From a virus, in the IMG/VR virus record IMGVR_UViG_3300022562_001757, positions 1 through 64,000 of that record: DNA of 64,000 nt, one strand, 5' to 3'. Below, piece after piece: positions 50,994 to 59,486 of the stretch (within the stretch, counting starts at the first letter, position 1; every line of letters starts with the position of its first letter). The notes under the pieces were generated by a model. The model ran no database searches. It was given only the letters and a program-made list of their open reading frames with translations, and had not been told where the DNA came from. The position numbers and the translations under genes were made by a program.

Positions 50994-51547
50994 GACTGCT
51001 TGCGAGCGAAAAATGGTTGCGGGTCAAGCGTTGACGGGCCGTCGAAGGCTTTATCTCCGCGGCCTGACAGCTTGGCGTCTACGTGCGCTTGGAGCACTTC
51101 CAAGCAGTAGCGGTAGAGGCCCACACGGCGACCACTTTTAGCATGGGTATGCTCCCCTGCCAAGATTTTAAGCCTACCATGGAGTTCTCTGGACATGTGC
51201 AACGATACGATGACTGGAGCGTTGTCTTCGCCTGCTTCTGGAATGAAGGTTTCTTGGGCGTTGGCAGCCGAGCTGACCAGGCTCCAAAGGCGCTGACGGG
51301 CTTTGGGATTGTGCGGAATGTGCTGCATCGCCAGGTCTTGTGCCAACCCGATTTTCTTGCTCAGGCTGTATTGCGCAAGTCGATGTAGCACGTCGTGGCA
51401 AGAAGCACAAAGCCAGACAGTGTTTTCTTCCGTATCGGGGCCGCCGAAACCTTGGGGGATGACGTGGTGGAGATGCAGCAGGCGGGTACTGACGGGCCGT
51501 TCACAATGCACGAAGCAAACGGCCATTTGCTCTTTTCTGTCGGCCAT
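50990..51547 (-). CDS. HNH protein with RHH-like C-terminus
   Basis: 185 residues. HNH: CFVHCERPVSTRLLHLHHVI, GPDTEENTVWLCASCHDVLH, with the paired Cys and HH motif. C-terminal VIVSLHMSRELHGRLKILAG and RVGLYRYCLEVLQAHVD resemble an RHH-type dimerisation unit. Could be a homing-type nuclease or one linked to packaging or defence. The TGATG overlap with the preceding gene suggests a settled operon member rather than a fresh insertion. Confidence 0.8.
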   Translation of the reverse strand: MADRKEQMAVCFVHCERPVSTRLLHLHHVIPQGFGGPDTEENTVWLCASCHDVLHRLAQYSLSKKIGLAQDLAMQHIPHNPKARQRLWSLVSSAANAQETFIPEAGEDNAPVIVSLHMSRELHGRLKILAGEHTHAKSGRRVGLYRYCLEVLQAHVDAKLSGRGDKAFDGPSTLDPQPFFARKQS

Positions 51548-51780
51548 CAGGACATGACGATTCTAAGTGACCGCCGCAGTAGCGTGTCGAGATTGGTGCC
51601 TTTGAGCAGCATCACGGGCGGCGTGAACCGCGGTGCGAGTTCGCGATCGCTGTGTGGCGCCACAATCAGCGTGCTTCGGTTACCATCCGGACCGCGGTAC
51701 GTAATCTGCACTTCTCCGGATGTGATATTCCGAACTACGACTTTGCCTTCTGCAATTGCCTTCTTGAGCTTTTTCGACAT
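51547..51780 (-). CDS. Unknown 77-aa protein next to the tape measure gene
   Basis: Begins MSKKLKKAIAEGKVVVRNIT; beta-rich core VQITYRGPDGNRSTLIVAPH and RFTPPVMLLKGTNLDTLLRR. It follows the tape measure stop by 2 nt. Similar small beta proteins occur near tail genes, but I cannot name it. Confidence 0.6.
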   Translation of the reverse strand: MSKKLKKAIAEGKVVVRNITSGEVQITYRGPDGNRSTLIVAPHSDRELAPRFTPPVMLLKGTNLDTLLRRSLRIVMS

Positions 51781-51782
51781 GA

Positions 51783-54773
51783 TTATCCGCCTGTGTGTGT
51801 TCCGTTAGGATTGTTGCCCTGGTTCATGCGCTGCTGTGTCGCCACAGTCATTTGGTTTACGTCGACCAAGACAAAGCCCGAATTTGCGTTTTGCACCGGG
51901 AGCTTTACCACGCCAGTGGCATCTGGGCGGAATGGAGTAACAGTGCCTTCATTTCCGCCAGCTGCTGGCTCAGTACCTGTGGTGATGTTGATGTTTGGCT
52001 GTCGACGATCAGCCATTTGCTGGGCAGCGGCCGGCGGCAAGCCTACTTGCAGTCTGCCTTGATTGGCAACCATCTGGCGTGCAAACATTTCCGTCATGCC
52101 GCCAAGGCCAGCAAATTCTCCAATCATGGACGTTTGCTCGGTGCGCTCGGCAGCGCGCTCACCCTCTTTACCGCCACCAAACAGCTTGGCCGTAAATTCT
52201 GGGTCGCTAAGGATCTCTTTCAAGTCGCGGCGCTGTGAACGCGTGAAGCGCTTCGCTATGGCTTCCGGATCCGTCAGCAAGCTCTGAAATGCTGCAATGT
52301 CCTGCGACGTCTTGAGGCCAGCGCGCACCTTCATCAAGTCTTCCTTGCGCAAGCCAACAAAGCCTTCGCCACCACCTTCTGCCGCGCGAATCCTTCCCGC
52401 GATGCTTTCTCGCCGGCCCTCAAACGTCTTTTGCAGATATTCGGTTTGCTTTATTGAGGCGGCTATACCCTCTTTGCTTACCTTGATATGATGCTTCAGC
52501 TGCTCGTTGTATTTTTCCTGTTTTTCGATATAGTCCCTTTGTACCGGAGAGAGCTTATCCCAGTTTTTCCTGGCCTTTTCAATTGACGCGGTAAGTAGCT
52601 TGGATTCCTTTTCCGTCTCCGGTGTAGCCATACCACGAACGCGCGAAATAGGTCCAGTGTAGGCGCCCTTGCCTAGTCCGACATCAAAGCCAAATATATT
52701 TCCCAGACCTTGAGCCCATTGGGCGCCGACGTCGGCCACAGCGCCAAATAGCTCATTTCGGGACAACGCTCCTGAGATCGAACTGTCCTTTCCGCCAAGC
52801 TCTGGGCGCTTGGCTGTCTCGCCAAGTCCCATCCATTTACCAACTGACTTATCAATCTGGCGCCCAAAGGTAACGCCGGTGATCCCGCTAATTCCTCCAA
52901 GTATCGCTCCTTGGGTTGTTTTGGCTGAGAAGGCGCCGGTAATGGCGTCAGTAATGACTTTTCCAAGCAGCAGACCACCAGCAACAGTTTTCACACCGCC
53001 AAGCAGCGCCCCGCCAGCGCCCAGAATACGACTACCAAAACCAACTTTTGCCGCGGTTGGTGCAACGGCAGCAGCAGGCGCACCAATAGCTGGTGCCATC
53101 GCTCCAGCAGCAGGAGCGAGCGCAGGCGCTGCGGCTGCTCCTCCACCAAAAATTTTGCTTAGCAATCCACCACCTGCACCACCGCCTCCAAATAGCAAGC
53201 GCGCGGCGACCAGCTGCACACCGGCCAAGATACCCATCAACAAGATGGGATTGTTCTCCAGTAGCTTGTACAGCTTCTGCTGCACTTCGTACATCTTCTT
53301 GGCCATTTGATACTGAAGACTTTGCGGTGTATAACCAGCCTTCATCAGATCGTCGAACTTGGTCTTAAACACGTCGAGCTGTTCGCGGTGTTGCTCCTCT
53401 TCTTCCTTGGTTTTCGGAGTGACCTTTGCCATGGAGTCTTGAAGTTTATGAGTAGCTATTAGCTCCGTAAGCGTACCTGCCATGTATGGTTCCATGCCGG
53501 CGACGTTTTGCATATAGGCAGTCAATTGGCCGTAATTTCCGTTGGTTGCCTTTACCAAGTCATCCAAGATCATACGGCTGGCTTGTGAGTCACCGCGCAT
53601 TGCACCAACTAGCTCACGCCATCGAGTAATGTCTGCTTCACCCTTAGTGCGCTCCAAAACGGCTTCCACGCGCTTTCGAGTCTGCTGGTTGGTGATTTGG
53701 TCGAGTCGCCCTTCCATCGCGTCGATATTCGATGCCATCCGCATGGCGAAGACATTGTCTACTTTTTGCAAAGATGACATAAGTCTACCAAATCCACCCG
53801 CCACCGCAGCTTGCTCTGACGACGTCATGCCAGCTTTTGCGGCACCTTCAATCGACTTTACCACAGCAGCACTGTATGCTTCAGCGTCCATCACACCATG
53901 CTGGAATTCACCCTGCATGTTTTTTATGATGCCGATGAATTCTTGGCGGCTAATACGCCCAGTCTTCATGAAGCGGTCACCGAGCTTGTTCAAGCTCTGC
54001 GTCAGCATGTCAGCTTGGCGCGCCACACCGAGCATTTCGCGCTGTGCTTCTCCAATAGTCTTGTTGGAAAAGCGCATACGGTTTTCGAGGAACTCCGCAG
54101 CATGTGCCGCGTCGACACCCATAAAGTTGGCCCACTTGATGGTGTCTTTGGTAAGCGTGCTCAAAGAACCAGACATGTCTGCTTGTGCTGCCAGCTGTCC
54201 TTTGAAGCGGTCCATCAAGTCCGTAGACACCTGGCGGACTTTTTCTACCTCTAAACCGTACTCTGCGGCCACGTCACGCGCGTTGGCATACGCATCGTGC
54301 ACCGCGTCAACAAAGCGCTGCGATTGTTTTCCTGCGGTGCCAATGGCATCGGTGGTCGCATAGGCGGACGCGGCGAAGGCTTTTTGGCCTTGACGCATCT
54401 CTTCCATCATGCGGTTGTACACGTTGGTGACGGAAATAGTCTGCTTGAGCTTACCGAGGAAGCTTGTCAGCGCGCCGCCTGCGTCATGAAACTGCGACTG
54501 AAGAGACCCTACTTGTGCCGCTGCTTTCTTGATACTATCAATCTGCTCACGAAGTACATCGTCAAGGGACTCGAATTTCTTTTCGACATCAGCAACACGC
54601 TTTCCCAGACGACCGAAATTCTGCTCAAACCGTCGTGCAGGATCCGCACTACGCCGCAAAGAATCAGATAGCTCATCATTGCGCTTCCGCAACATTGCCA
54701 TCATGTCCGCAGCTTCGGACAATTTCTTTAGCTGGTCAGGCGTAAATTTGCTGATGTCGATGTCGTCAGCCAT
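51783..54773 (-). CDS. Tail tape measure protein
   Basis: 996 residues. Long N-terminal helical region with heptad character (LRKRNDELSDSLRRSADPAR; SIKKAAAQVGSLQSQFHDAG), a central hydrophobic segment (NPILLMGILAGVQLVAARLL) followed by a Gly/Ala-rich region with further hydrophobic stretches, then helices and a flexible Gln/Pro-rich end. This is the normal layout of tape measure proteins, which set tail length; at about 0.15 nm per residue the tail tube would be near 150 nm. It follows the chaperone frameshift region with 8-nt overlap. No lytic domain is visible. Confidence 0.88.
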   Translation of the reverse strand: MADDIDISKFTPDQLKKLSEAADMMAMLRKRNDELSDSLRRSADPARRFEQNFGRLGKRVADVEKKFESLDDVLREQIDSIKKAAAQVGSLQSQFHDAGGALTSFLGKLKQTISVTNVYNRMMEEMRQGQKAFAASAYATTDAIGTAGKQSQRFVDAVHDAYANARDVAAEYGLEVEKVRQVSTDLMDRFKGQLAAQADMSGSLSTLTKDTIKWANFMGVDAAHAAEFLENRMRFSNKTIGEAQREMLGVARQADMLTQSLNKLGDRFMKTGRISRQEFIGIIKNMQGEFQHGVMDAEAYSAAVVKSIEGAAKAGMTSSEQAAVAGGFGRLMSSLQKVDNVFAMRMASNIDAMEGRLDQITNQQTRKRVEAVLERTKGEADITRWRELVGAMRGDSQASRMILDDLVKATNGNYGQLTAYMQNVAGMEPYMAGTLTELIATHKLQDSMAKVTPKTKEEEEQHREQLDVFKTKFDDLMKAGYTPQSLQYQMAKKMYEVQQKLYKLLENNPILLMGILAGVQLVAARLLFGGGGAGGGLLSKIFGGGAAAAPALAPAAGAMAPAIGAPAAAVAPTAAKVGFGSRILGAGGALLGGVKTVAGGLLLGKVITDAITGAFSAKTTQGAILGGISGITGVTFGRQIDKSVGKWMGLGETAKRPELGGKDSSISGALSRNELFGAVADVGAQWAQGLGNIFGFDVGLGKGAYTGPISRVRGMATPETEKESKLLTASIEKARKNWDKLSPVQRDYIEKQEKYNEQLKHHIKVSKEGIAASIKQTEYLQKTFEGRRESIAGRIRAAEGGGEGFVGLRKEDLMKVRAGLKTSQDIAAFQSLLTDPEAIAKRFTRSQRRDLKEILSDPEFTAKLFGGGKEGERAAERTEQTSMIGEFAGLGGMTEMFARQMVANQGRLQVGLPPAAAQQMADRRQPNINITTGTEPAAGGNEGTVTPFRPDATGVVKLPVQNANSGFVLVDVNQMTVATQQRMNQGNNPNGTHTGG

Positions 54774-55338
54774 AGCGCTCAGTTATCCAACTTGGTAGGT
54801 TTCTTTCCGCACGGCGCACTTTTCGCGGTGCGCGCTTCTGCCACGCTGTTTTGTTAGAATACGGGTCCTTCGGGGCGTGCGGCATGATGTTCGACTGCAC
54901 GAACTTTGCGAATGCTGCGCGATCGCTATCGAACAGGTCTTCAAAGTCATCGTCACGCCGCGCCCATTCTGGTGCGCCCCTGCCAAATTTCTGCCCGAAC
55001 ATCTTCTTGACTTGCTCTTGCAGTTCGGGCTCGATAGCAACGGCAAGAGGAATGAACACTTCTTCTAGTGGCTTTTTGCCTGCCTTCCGACCTACGTCCG
55101 CCTCGGCAAACAATCCATCCACCATGTTGCGCGTCCAGCGCGTCCCCAGCATTTCTCCCAGGGTGTCGAACTTTTCTCGGTTGACTTTTTCGTTCCAATG
55201 CAACGCGAACATTAACGCGGTTGGATTACGGAAGAGCCTCTGGGCGCGCTCGTCTGTCGGCAGTAGGCCAGCATAAGTGATTACTCGTCCCCAGGCGGAG
55301 AGGTAGGGGTCGTTGTCTGCTTCGCTGACCAATCTAGT
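54766..55338 (-). CDS. Tail assembly chaperone extension (GT-like, -1 frame)
   Basis: 188-190 codons in the -1 frame of 55281-56630. The only independent start is TTG 55332 without a ribosome binding site, while the frame is open back through the slippery heptamer at 55344-55338. Sequence includes YLSAWGRVITYAGLLPTDER, EVFIPLAVAIEPELQEQVKK and a basic end (KRAPRKVRRAERNLPSW). By analogy with lambda G/GT, a -1 shift would give a 621-residue fusion. The stop overlaps the tape measure start by 8 nt. Confidence 0.75.
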   Translation of the reverse strand, partial: TRLVSEADNDPYLSAWGRVITYAGLLPTDERAQRLFRNPTALMFALHWNEKVNREKFDTLGEMLGTRWTRNMVDGLFAEADVGRKAGKKPLEEVFIPLAVAIEPELQEQVKKMFGQKFGRGAPEWARRDDDFEDLFDSDRAAFAKFVQSNIMPHAPKDPYSNKTAWQKRAPRKVRRAERNLPSWITERYG

Positions 55339-56630
55339 AAAGGGTACGTCTCATCTTTGGCTTCCGACCGCATTTTTACCAAATCGGTCATTAGCTTCCA
55401 CAGCTCGTTCAGCCGCTCGAATGGGCCGAACTCGTTCTGAAGCCATTCGTACATCTTTTCGGCGTACTGGATTCGCAGCGTCGCCGGAACATCCATCAAA
55501 TCTTGGGCTGCACCACAATAGGCGCACTTTTCGGCGTCTACTTTTACTTCGTGCGCGCATCCTGGGCAGAGCTTGGAGTGCAGACTAATTGGCACACGCT
55601 CGACATGTGGAAGAGTCTGGCCAAGACCCGGTACGTCAATTTCGTACTCGGTCAGAATTGGCAGGTTAAACACTTTCCAAAGTGGGGTGTCATCGAGTCC
55701 AACCAGACCGGTCGACACACCCAAGGCTGGCGCGACCATCACACGACTTAGCGGTTCTTCTGGCAGCTGTGTATACAGCCAGTAGTCAACCTGCGCAGGT
55801 GCGGGGGCAAAATGCCACTTCATCCCACCCCATTCAACCGCCGCCGACTTGATGGCCTTGAGACCCAAATTCCGGCGAAGCTTGTCCAGAATGAGGGAAC
55901 GCTCTACCTTGGGAGGCGTACGGCGCACCGTGGTGTCCACGATGGCGGCCTCGGCCATCTTCTGGAGACGTACCCCTAGCAGGGGATCTCCTGACTGCCT
56001 AGCCCGCTCAGCTTCCTGAAGCAGGGCAGAGACCACGGTAGCGCTGTTGTCAGGCCCACCAGGGCCCCTACCGTCACCGCCAGAGGGGGGAGCAGGGGGT
56101 GGCGCTCCTGGCGGTCCAGGAGGCGGCTGTGGAGCTGTGGAGCCCATATGCCCTTGTGGCGCCACAGAGGCTCCCTGGTCGTCGCGAAGGAAGTCCGGCA
56201 TCAACGCCTCGGCTTGGTTCTCGCCGAACTGCTGAGCGGCATCTTGAGCCGTCTGCTGGGCCACCTGGCGGGCGTAGTGGCGTTGATGAGCAACGGCATC
56301 CGGTAGCGGATCGCCCCGCATGTTCACGTTGCCGGCATAGGCAAGGTGCCCACGCGCCAGGTCATCCGACGTGAGAGGGTGCATCTCACGGCCTGCGATG
56401 TTCACCGGCGGTAGGGTGGGCTCAAAGCCCATCGGATCAGGGATGTAGGTTGAGTCTTCCGGAATGGAAAAATCACCAGCGTTCGACCGCGGAACGGCAA
56501 AGTCTTCCGGCTGACCGAAATTCGACCGTGGTTCCTCGGATGGTACGTTGGGTTGGCGGTGCCGGCTAACGCGGCGATGAGGTCGAACGATAGGAGCGCG
56601 TGGGTCCGAAGGCCCAGAATTCTGAGTCAT
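55281..56630 (-). CDS. Tail assembly protein (G-like), upstream frameshift partner
   Basis: 449 residues. A disordered Pro/Gly/Arg-rich N-terminal 200 residues (PQPPPGPPGAPPPAPPSGG), then a globular part with KVERSLILDKLRRNLGLKAI, a zinc ribbon CPGC...CAYC, and helices EKMYEWLQNEFGPFERLNEL. It ends 57 nt after a C CCT TTA heptamer in its own frame. Position directly before the tape measure gene fits a tail assembly chaperone; the protein is far larger than lambda gpG, so it may have additional structural roles. Confidence 0.65.
   Translation of the reverse strand: MTQNSGPSDPRAPIVRPHRRVSRHRQPNVPSEEPRSNFGQPEDFAVPRSNAGDFSIPEDSTYIPDPMGFEPTLPPVNIAGREMHPLTSDDLARGHLAYAGNVNMRGDPLPDAVAHQRHYARQVAQQTAQDAAQQFGENQAEALMPDFLRDDQGASVAPQGHMGSTAPQPPPGPPGAPPPAPPSGGDGRGPGGPDNSATVVSALLQEAERARQSGDPLLGVRLQKMAEAAIVDTTVRRTPPKVERSLILDKLRRNLGLKAIKSAAVEWGGMKWHFAPAPAQVDYWLYTQLPEEPLSRVMVAPALGVSTGLVGLDDTPLWKVFNLPILTEYEIDVPGLGQTLPHVERVPISLHSKLCPGCAHEVKVDAEKCAYCGAAQDLMDVPATLRIQYAEKMYEWLQNEFGPFERLNELWKLMTDLVKMRSEAKDETYPLLDWSAKQTTTPTSPPGDE
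55338..55344 (-). promoter_or_regulatory. Slippery heptamer C CCT TTA (-1 frameshift site)
   Basis: In the frame of 55281-56630 the codons TAC CCT TTA give the canonical X XXY YYZ arrangement (CCC TTT A). A -1 slip continues ACT AGA TTG into the frame of 54766-55338, which has no stop until 54766. The zero frame ends 57 nt later. Position between the tube gene and tape measure matches known tail-chaperone frameshifts. Confidence 0.7.
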
Positions 56631-56654
56631 GATGTTGTCCTGTGATGTTGCGAT

Positions 56655-57629
56655 TTAATTGGCGCTGATCAGCAACGACCATTCGCCAAGCTCGAATCTG
56701 GATTGCAGTGCGCGCTGTGGCACTACGGGGCAATAATAGTGTCCGCCATATTGTCGTGGCTGAAGTACCGGTGCTGCGTGGTGCAGTACATCATGATGCC
56801 ACGGACTTTGGTTGCGCATCCAAGGCAGCAAGCCGTCGAACTTTTCCGTATCCATCACGACGCGCTTGCCTTCCTGCACGCGCATGGCATCTCGATGCAC
56901 ACCTATCAGCACCATGTTCGGAATCATGACATAGTTGCCATAAATATTCCGGAACATGTACTTCACGTCATGCTCTCGACACGCACTGGCGGCGGCGGAA
57001 GTAATCTTGCTGCCACTGAGCAGCACCGGAAATGTTAGCAGATCGGCGAAAGTGTCTGTTGCTAACAAGGCAGTCTTGGGGCGCTGCGCTTGTTGTAGCA
57101 GCAAGTCGCTAAAGTCGTCCTGGTCTTCTTCATCCGACGACGGTGCTTGCTCGTTCACGCGCCATCCACGAGAACCAATCTTGGACAAAAATGTACGCAG
57201 GTCATCGTTGACTTGTGTTGGGCGGCGCTTTCGCGACAAACCTGCCACTTGGCTTGACACCGCTTGATAGGCACGCAGCAGACGTCCAGCTACTACATGT
57301 ATAGTTGTCACCAATGCCGTATGCGTTTCGCACACGATAGTGTTGATCAAACTATGCAGCAAGCCTGCCGTATCTTCAGCTGCGCTAGAAATGGTCGCTG
57401 TGGTATCGATAGGAAGTAGCGGCGCGACGGCACGCAAATAGTGTTGCGCATCACGTAGCTTTTGATCGAGGCTGGAAAGTGCCGCCGTCATGCTCAGCGT
57501 AATCCTGGTGCGTTGACTAGCCAGGCTGTGCAGGCGGTCGGCTTTTTGCCGCGCGGAATCAAGCGCCCGATGAAGGGCTCGGAGGGCTCGCTTTTGGAGT
57601 GTGGAGTATGTCATCTGGTCAGCTATCAT
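56655..57629 (-). CDS. Unknown tail-region protein, 324 aa
   Basis: From ATG 57629 (MIADQMTYSTLQKRALRALH), 6 nt after AAGGAG. The first half is helical (RARQK, LSSLDQKLRDAQHYLRAVAP), followed by an acidic linker (SSDEEDQDDFSDLL), and a C-terminal domain with FPVLLSGSKITSAAASACRE and YGNYVMIPNMVLIGVHRDAM. Its location between tube and chaperone genes suggests a tail component or assembly factor. Confidence 0.65.
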   Translation of the reverse strand: MIADQMTYSTLQKRALRALHRALDSARQKADRLHSLASQRTRITLSMTAALSSLDQKLRDAQHYLRAVAPLLPIDTTATISSAAEDTAGLLHSLINTIVCETHTALVTTIHVVAGRLLRAYQAVSSQVAGLSRKRRPTQVNDDLRTFLSKIGSRGWRVNEQAPSSDEEDQDDFSDLLLQQAQRPKTALLATDTFADLLTFPVLLSGSKITSAAASACREHDVKYMFRNIYGNYVMIPNMVLIGVHRDAMRVQEGKRVVMDTEKFDGLLPWMRNQSPWHHDVLHHAAPVLQPRQYGGHYYCPVVPQRALQSRFELGEWSLLISAN

Positions 57630-57669
57630 CTGCACTCCTTTCGTCGTTGCTAGTGGGCGAAAATCACCT

Positions 57670-58239
57670 CTATGCGGAAGTCGATGCAGCGCCAGCACCA
57701 GCAGAACCGCCGCTGGTACGTTGGCGAGAAACGTAAGTGAAGCTGAAGTTACGCATCACGCGTGCGTTGCCTTCCGCCGTAAAGTTCTCTTCATTGGCGT
57801 CGGTAAGCCAGCATCCTAGATAGGTCCAAATGCGATATTCGGACACGCCACGGAACCACCATTCACGGCAAGTGAAAGGATGGTTCTGCTCAACCAAGTG
57901 GGCAAACTGCTCGTCGCCAAGTCCGAGCTGTACTTCGATTTCGGCGTTCCAGATTTCCGCTACCGTTGCGGTAACGGTAAATCCGGTGGCGCGGCCAGGT
58001 ACGTAGTCTACCGGCAGGCCCCATGAGAGGTTGTTCAGCTCGTAGACCAGCTCACCTTCACGGCTGTATGCGCCGCTCGGGTGCCATGTTTGAATGCGCC
58101 CTACAACGGCACCGTCGACCTCGATCGTAATGCCGTGGTAGGTCTTGGTCGTCGGCGCCCCATCCGGCGAATCGTAGACGAGTGGAGTCGTCAACACGCC
58201 GTACGGATTGTTCGCAAACAGTGCGTAATTGAGGGCCAT
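57670..58239 (-). CDS. Tail tube protein (gp19-like)
   Basis: 189 residues, beta-rich: FANNPYGVLTTPLVYDSPDG, ITIEVDGAVVGRIQTWHPSG, AEIWNAEIEVQLGLGDEQFA and NARVMRNFSFTYVSRQRTSG. Size, composition and position after the sheath match T4 gp19-type tube proteins, whose subunits stack in hexameric rings. It ends in a flexible Gly/Ser/Ala tail. Confidence 0.75.
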   Translation of the reverse strand: MALNYALFANNPYGVLTTPLVYDSPDGAPTTKTYHGITIEVDGAVVGRIQTWHPSGAYSREGELVYELNNLSWGLPVDYVPGRATGFTVTATVAEIWNAEIEVQLGLGDEQFAHLVEQNHPFTCREWWFRGVSEYRIWTYLGCWLTDANEENFTAEGNARVMRNFSFTYVSRQRTSGGSAGAGAASTSA

Positions 58240-58248
58240 CTTGTTCTC

Positions 58249-58644
58249 CTACTTGGTGATGTTGTTACGGGAACGCGCCCGCATCAAAATCGCGGTTACT
58301 TGCTCAATATTTGGCATCTGGCGACGTGCACGCCGAAGGACGGTGTACCACTTTGACGGTGCATGCTCCGCCATCCGATTGGCCGTGCGCAATGCGACTT
58401 TCAAATCGCTATCGTGTGGCAAGTCAGGCGCTGCCAGCGCTGCTTCACATGCCAACTCCATGATGAGCCGGCCAATCGGATTGTCCTTCACGGTGGCACC
58501 AACGTAGTTATCCGCCAGGTCCCACATGTGCTCACGGACTTTTGGGGAAAGCTTCCACGCGCCAACGTGATCGCCTTCGATCGCCATGGCCCGCTGCGCG
58601 TTCCTAAGAGCCCGAACGTCCTGTGCTGTTTTCAAGATGCTCAT
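58249..58644 (-). CDS. Unknown helical tail-region protein
   Basis: 131 residues, helical: VRALRNAQRAMAIEGDHVGA, LIMELACEAALAAPDLPHDS, YTVLRRARRQMPNIEQVTAI. Lies 9 nt before the tube gene. Its start overlaps the previous stop by 4 nt. Possibly a tail terminator or assembly factor; not recognised. Confidence 0.6.
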   Translation of the reverse strand: MSILKTAQDVRALRNAQRAMAIEGDHVGAWKLSPKVREHMWDLADNYVGATVKDNPIGRLIMELACEAALAAPDLPHDSDLKVALRTANRMAEHAPSKWYTVLRRARRQMPNIEQVTAILMRARSRNNITK

Positions 58645-59075
58645 TGAATGTTCTTGATCACCGACTGGCTTGCCGGCAGCTGGACTTGCGTCTCTGTTGA
58701 TCCGAACAACATGCAGCGCACGATTTCGGTTTTCGTGGCCGACAGGTTTTCAATCGTTACCACGTGCCGTGTGGTGAACTGCGTATCGTCATCGATCTGC
58801 GGAGTGAACGCAAAATCGCGAATGGCTTGCGGAGGTACGTCTTCAGCCACTACGTTAATGGTGAACGTGCCGCTGTTGAGCGGATCATCACCAAATCCCA
58901 AGTCCAATATGTGGTCAATGGTCAATCGCATGGTAGACGTCGCGGTAGAGTTGTAGAACCGCAGCATCGGGTTCAGGATGAACTTTACCGTGTTGATTTC
59001 GTCCTCCACCGTAAAACTCGCGGAGGTCAACGGCAGCAGCTGGAACGGAAAGTGGAATTTTACGGCATACAGCAT
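58641..59075 (-). CDS. Unknown beta-rich tail-region protein
   Basis: 144 residues with strands such as AVKFHFPFQLLPLTSASFTV, STMRLTIDHILDLGFGDDPL and RHVVTIENLSATKTEIVRCM. It resembles small tail-tube or tail-completion type proteins by composition only. Between sheath and tube genes. Confidence 0.6.
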   Translation of the reverse strand: MLYAVKFHFPFQLLPLTSASFTVEDEINTVKFILNPMLRFYNSTATSTMRLTIDHILDLGFGDDPLNSGTFTINVVAEDVPPQAIRDFAFTPQIDDDTQFTTRHVVTIENLSATKTEIVRCMLFGSTETQVQLPASQSVIKNIQ

Positions 59076-59084
59076 CGCGGTGTC

Positions 59085-59486
59085 CTAGAGCAACTCGAAG
59101 CCATGGCCGCCGGTAAAATCGGTAAGTGGACGGCCGGCCAACGATGGATTTTGTAGCTGGTTTGGATCATTCAAGAGATTGCTAGCAATAATGGGTGCTC
59201 TATCGGTTGCTGTGCGCCCATCTAACAACACAACGTCCAAGCGAATTTGCATGTGCCGTTGAATGGGTGGATGCAGAAAGAAAATGAAAAACTTGTTCCA
59301 CTTCTGGTTGTACGCTCGGTTGTCAAAGGACACTACCTGCATGTCGTAACGGTCATGCATTAGCGTCACGTTGGCGGATTTAATCAGCCGGTGTAGCGAT
59401 GACGTACCATCGTCCTCCAGCAGATGGACAGCCGCCTCTACGTGGTCCTTCGTGCCATCATAGATGGCTTGTACCGACGCGATCAT
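59085..59486 (-). CDS. Unknown tail-region protein
   Basis: 133 residues: ASVQAIYDGTKDHVEAAVHL, MHDRYDMQVVSFDNRAYNQK, FFIFFLHPPIQRHMQIRLDV, ending in FTGGHGFELL. Its start overlaps the sheath stop (TAATG), so its translation is coupled to the sheath. Function unknown. Confidence 0.6.
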   Translation of the reverse strand: MIASVQAIYDGTKDHVEAAVHLLEDDGTSSLHRLIKSANVTLMHDRYDMQVVSFDNRAYNQKWNKFFIFFLHPPIQRHMQIRLDVVLLDGRTATDRAPIIASNLLNDPNQLQNPSLAGRPLTDFTGGHGFELL

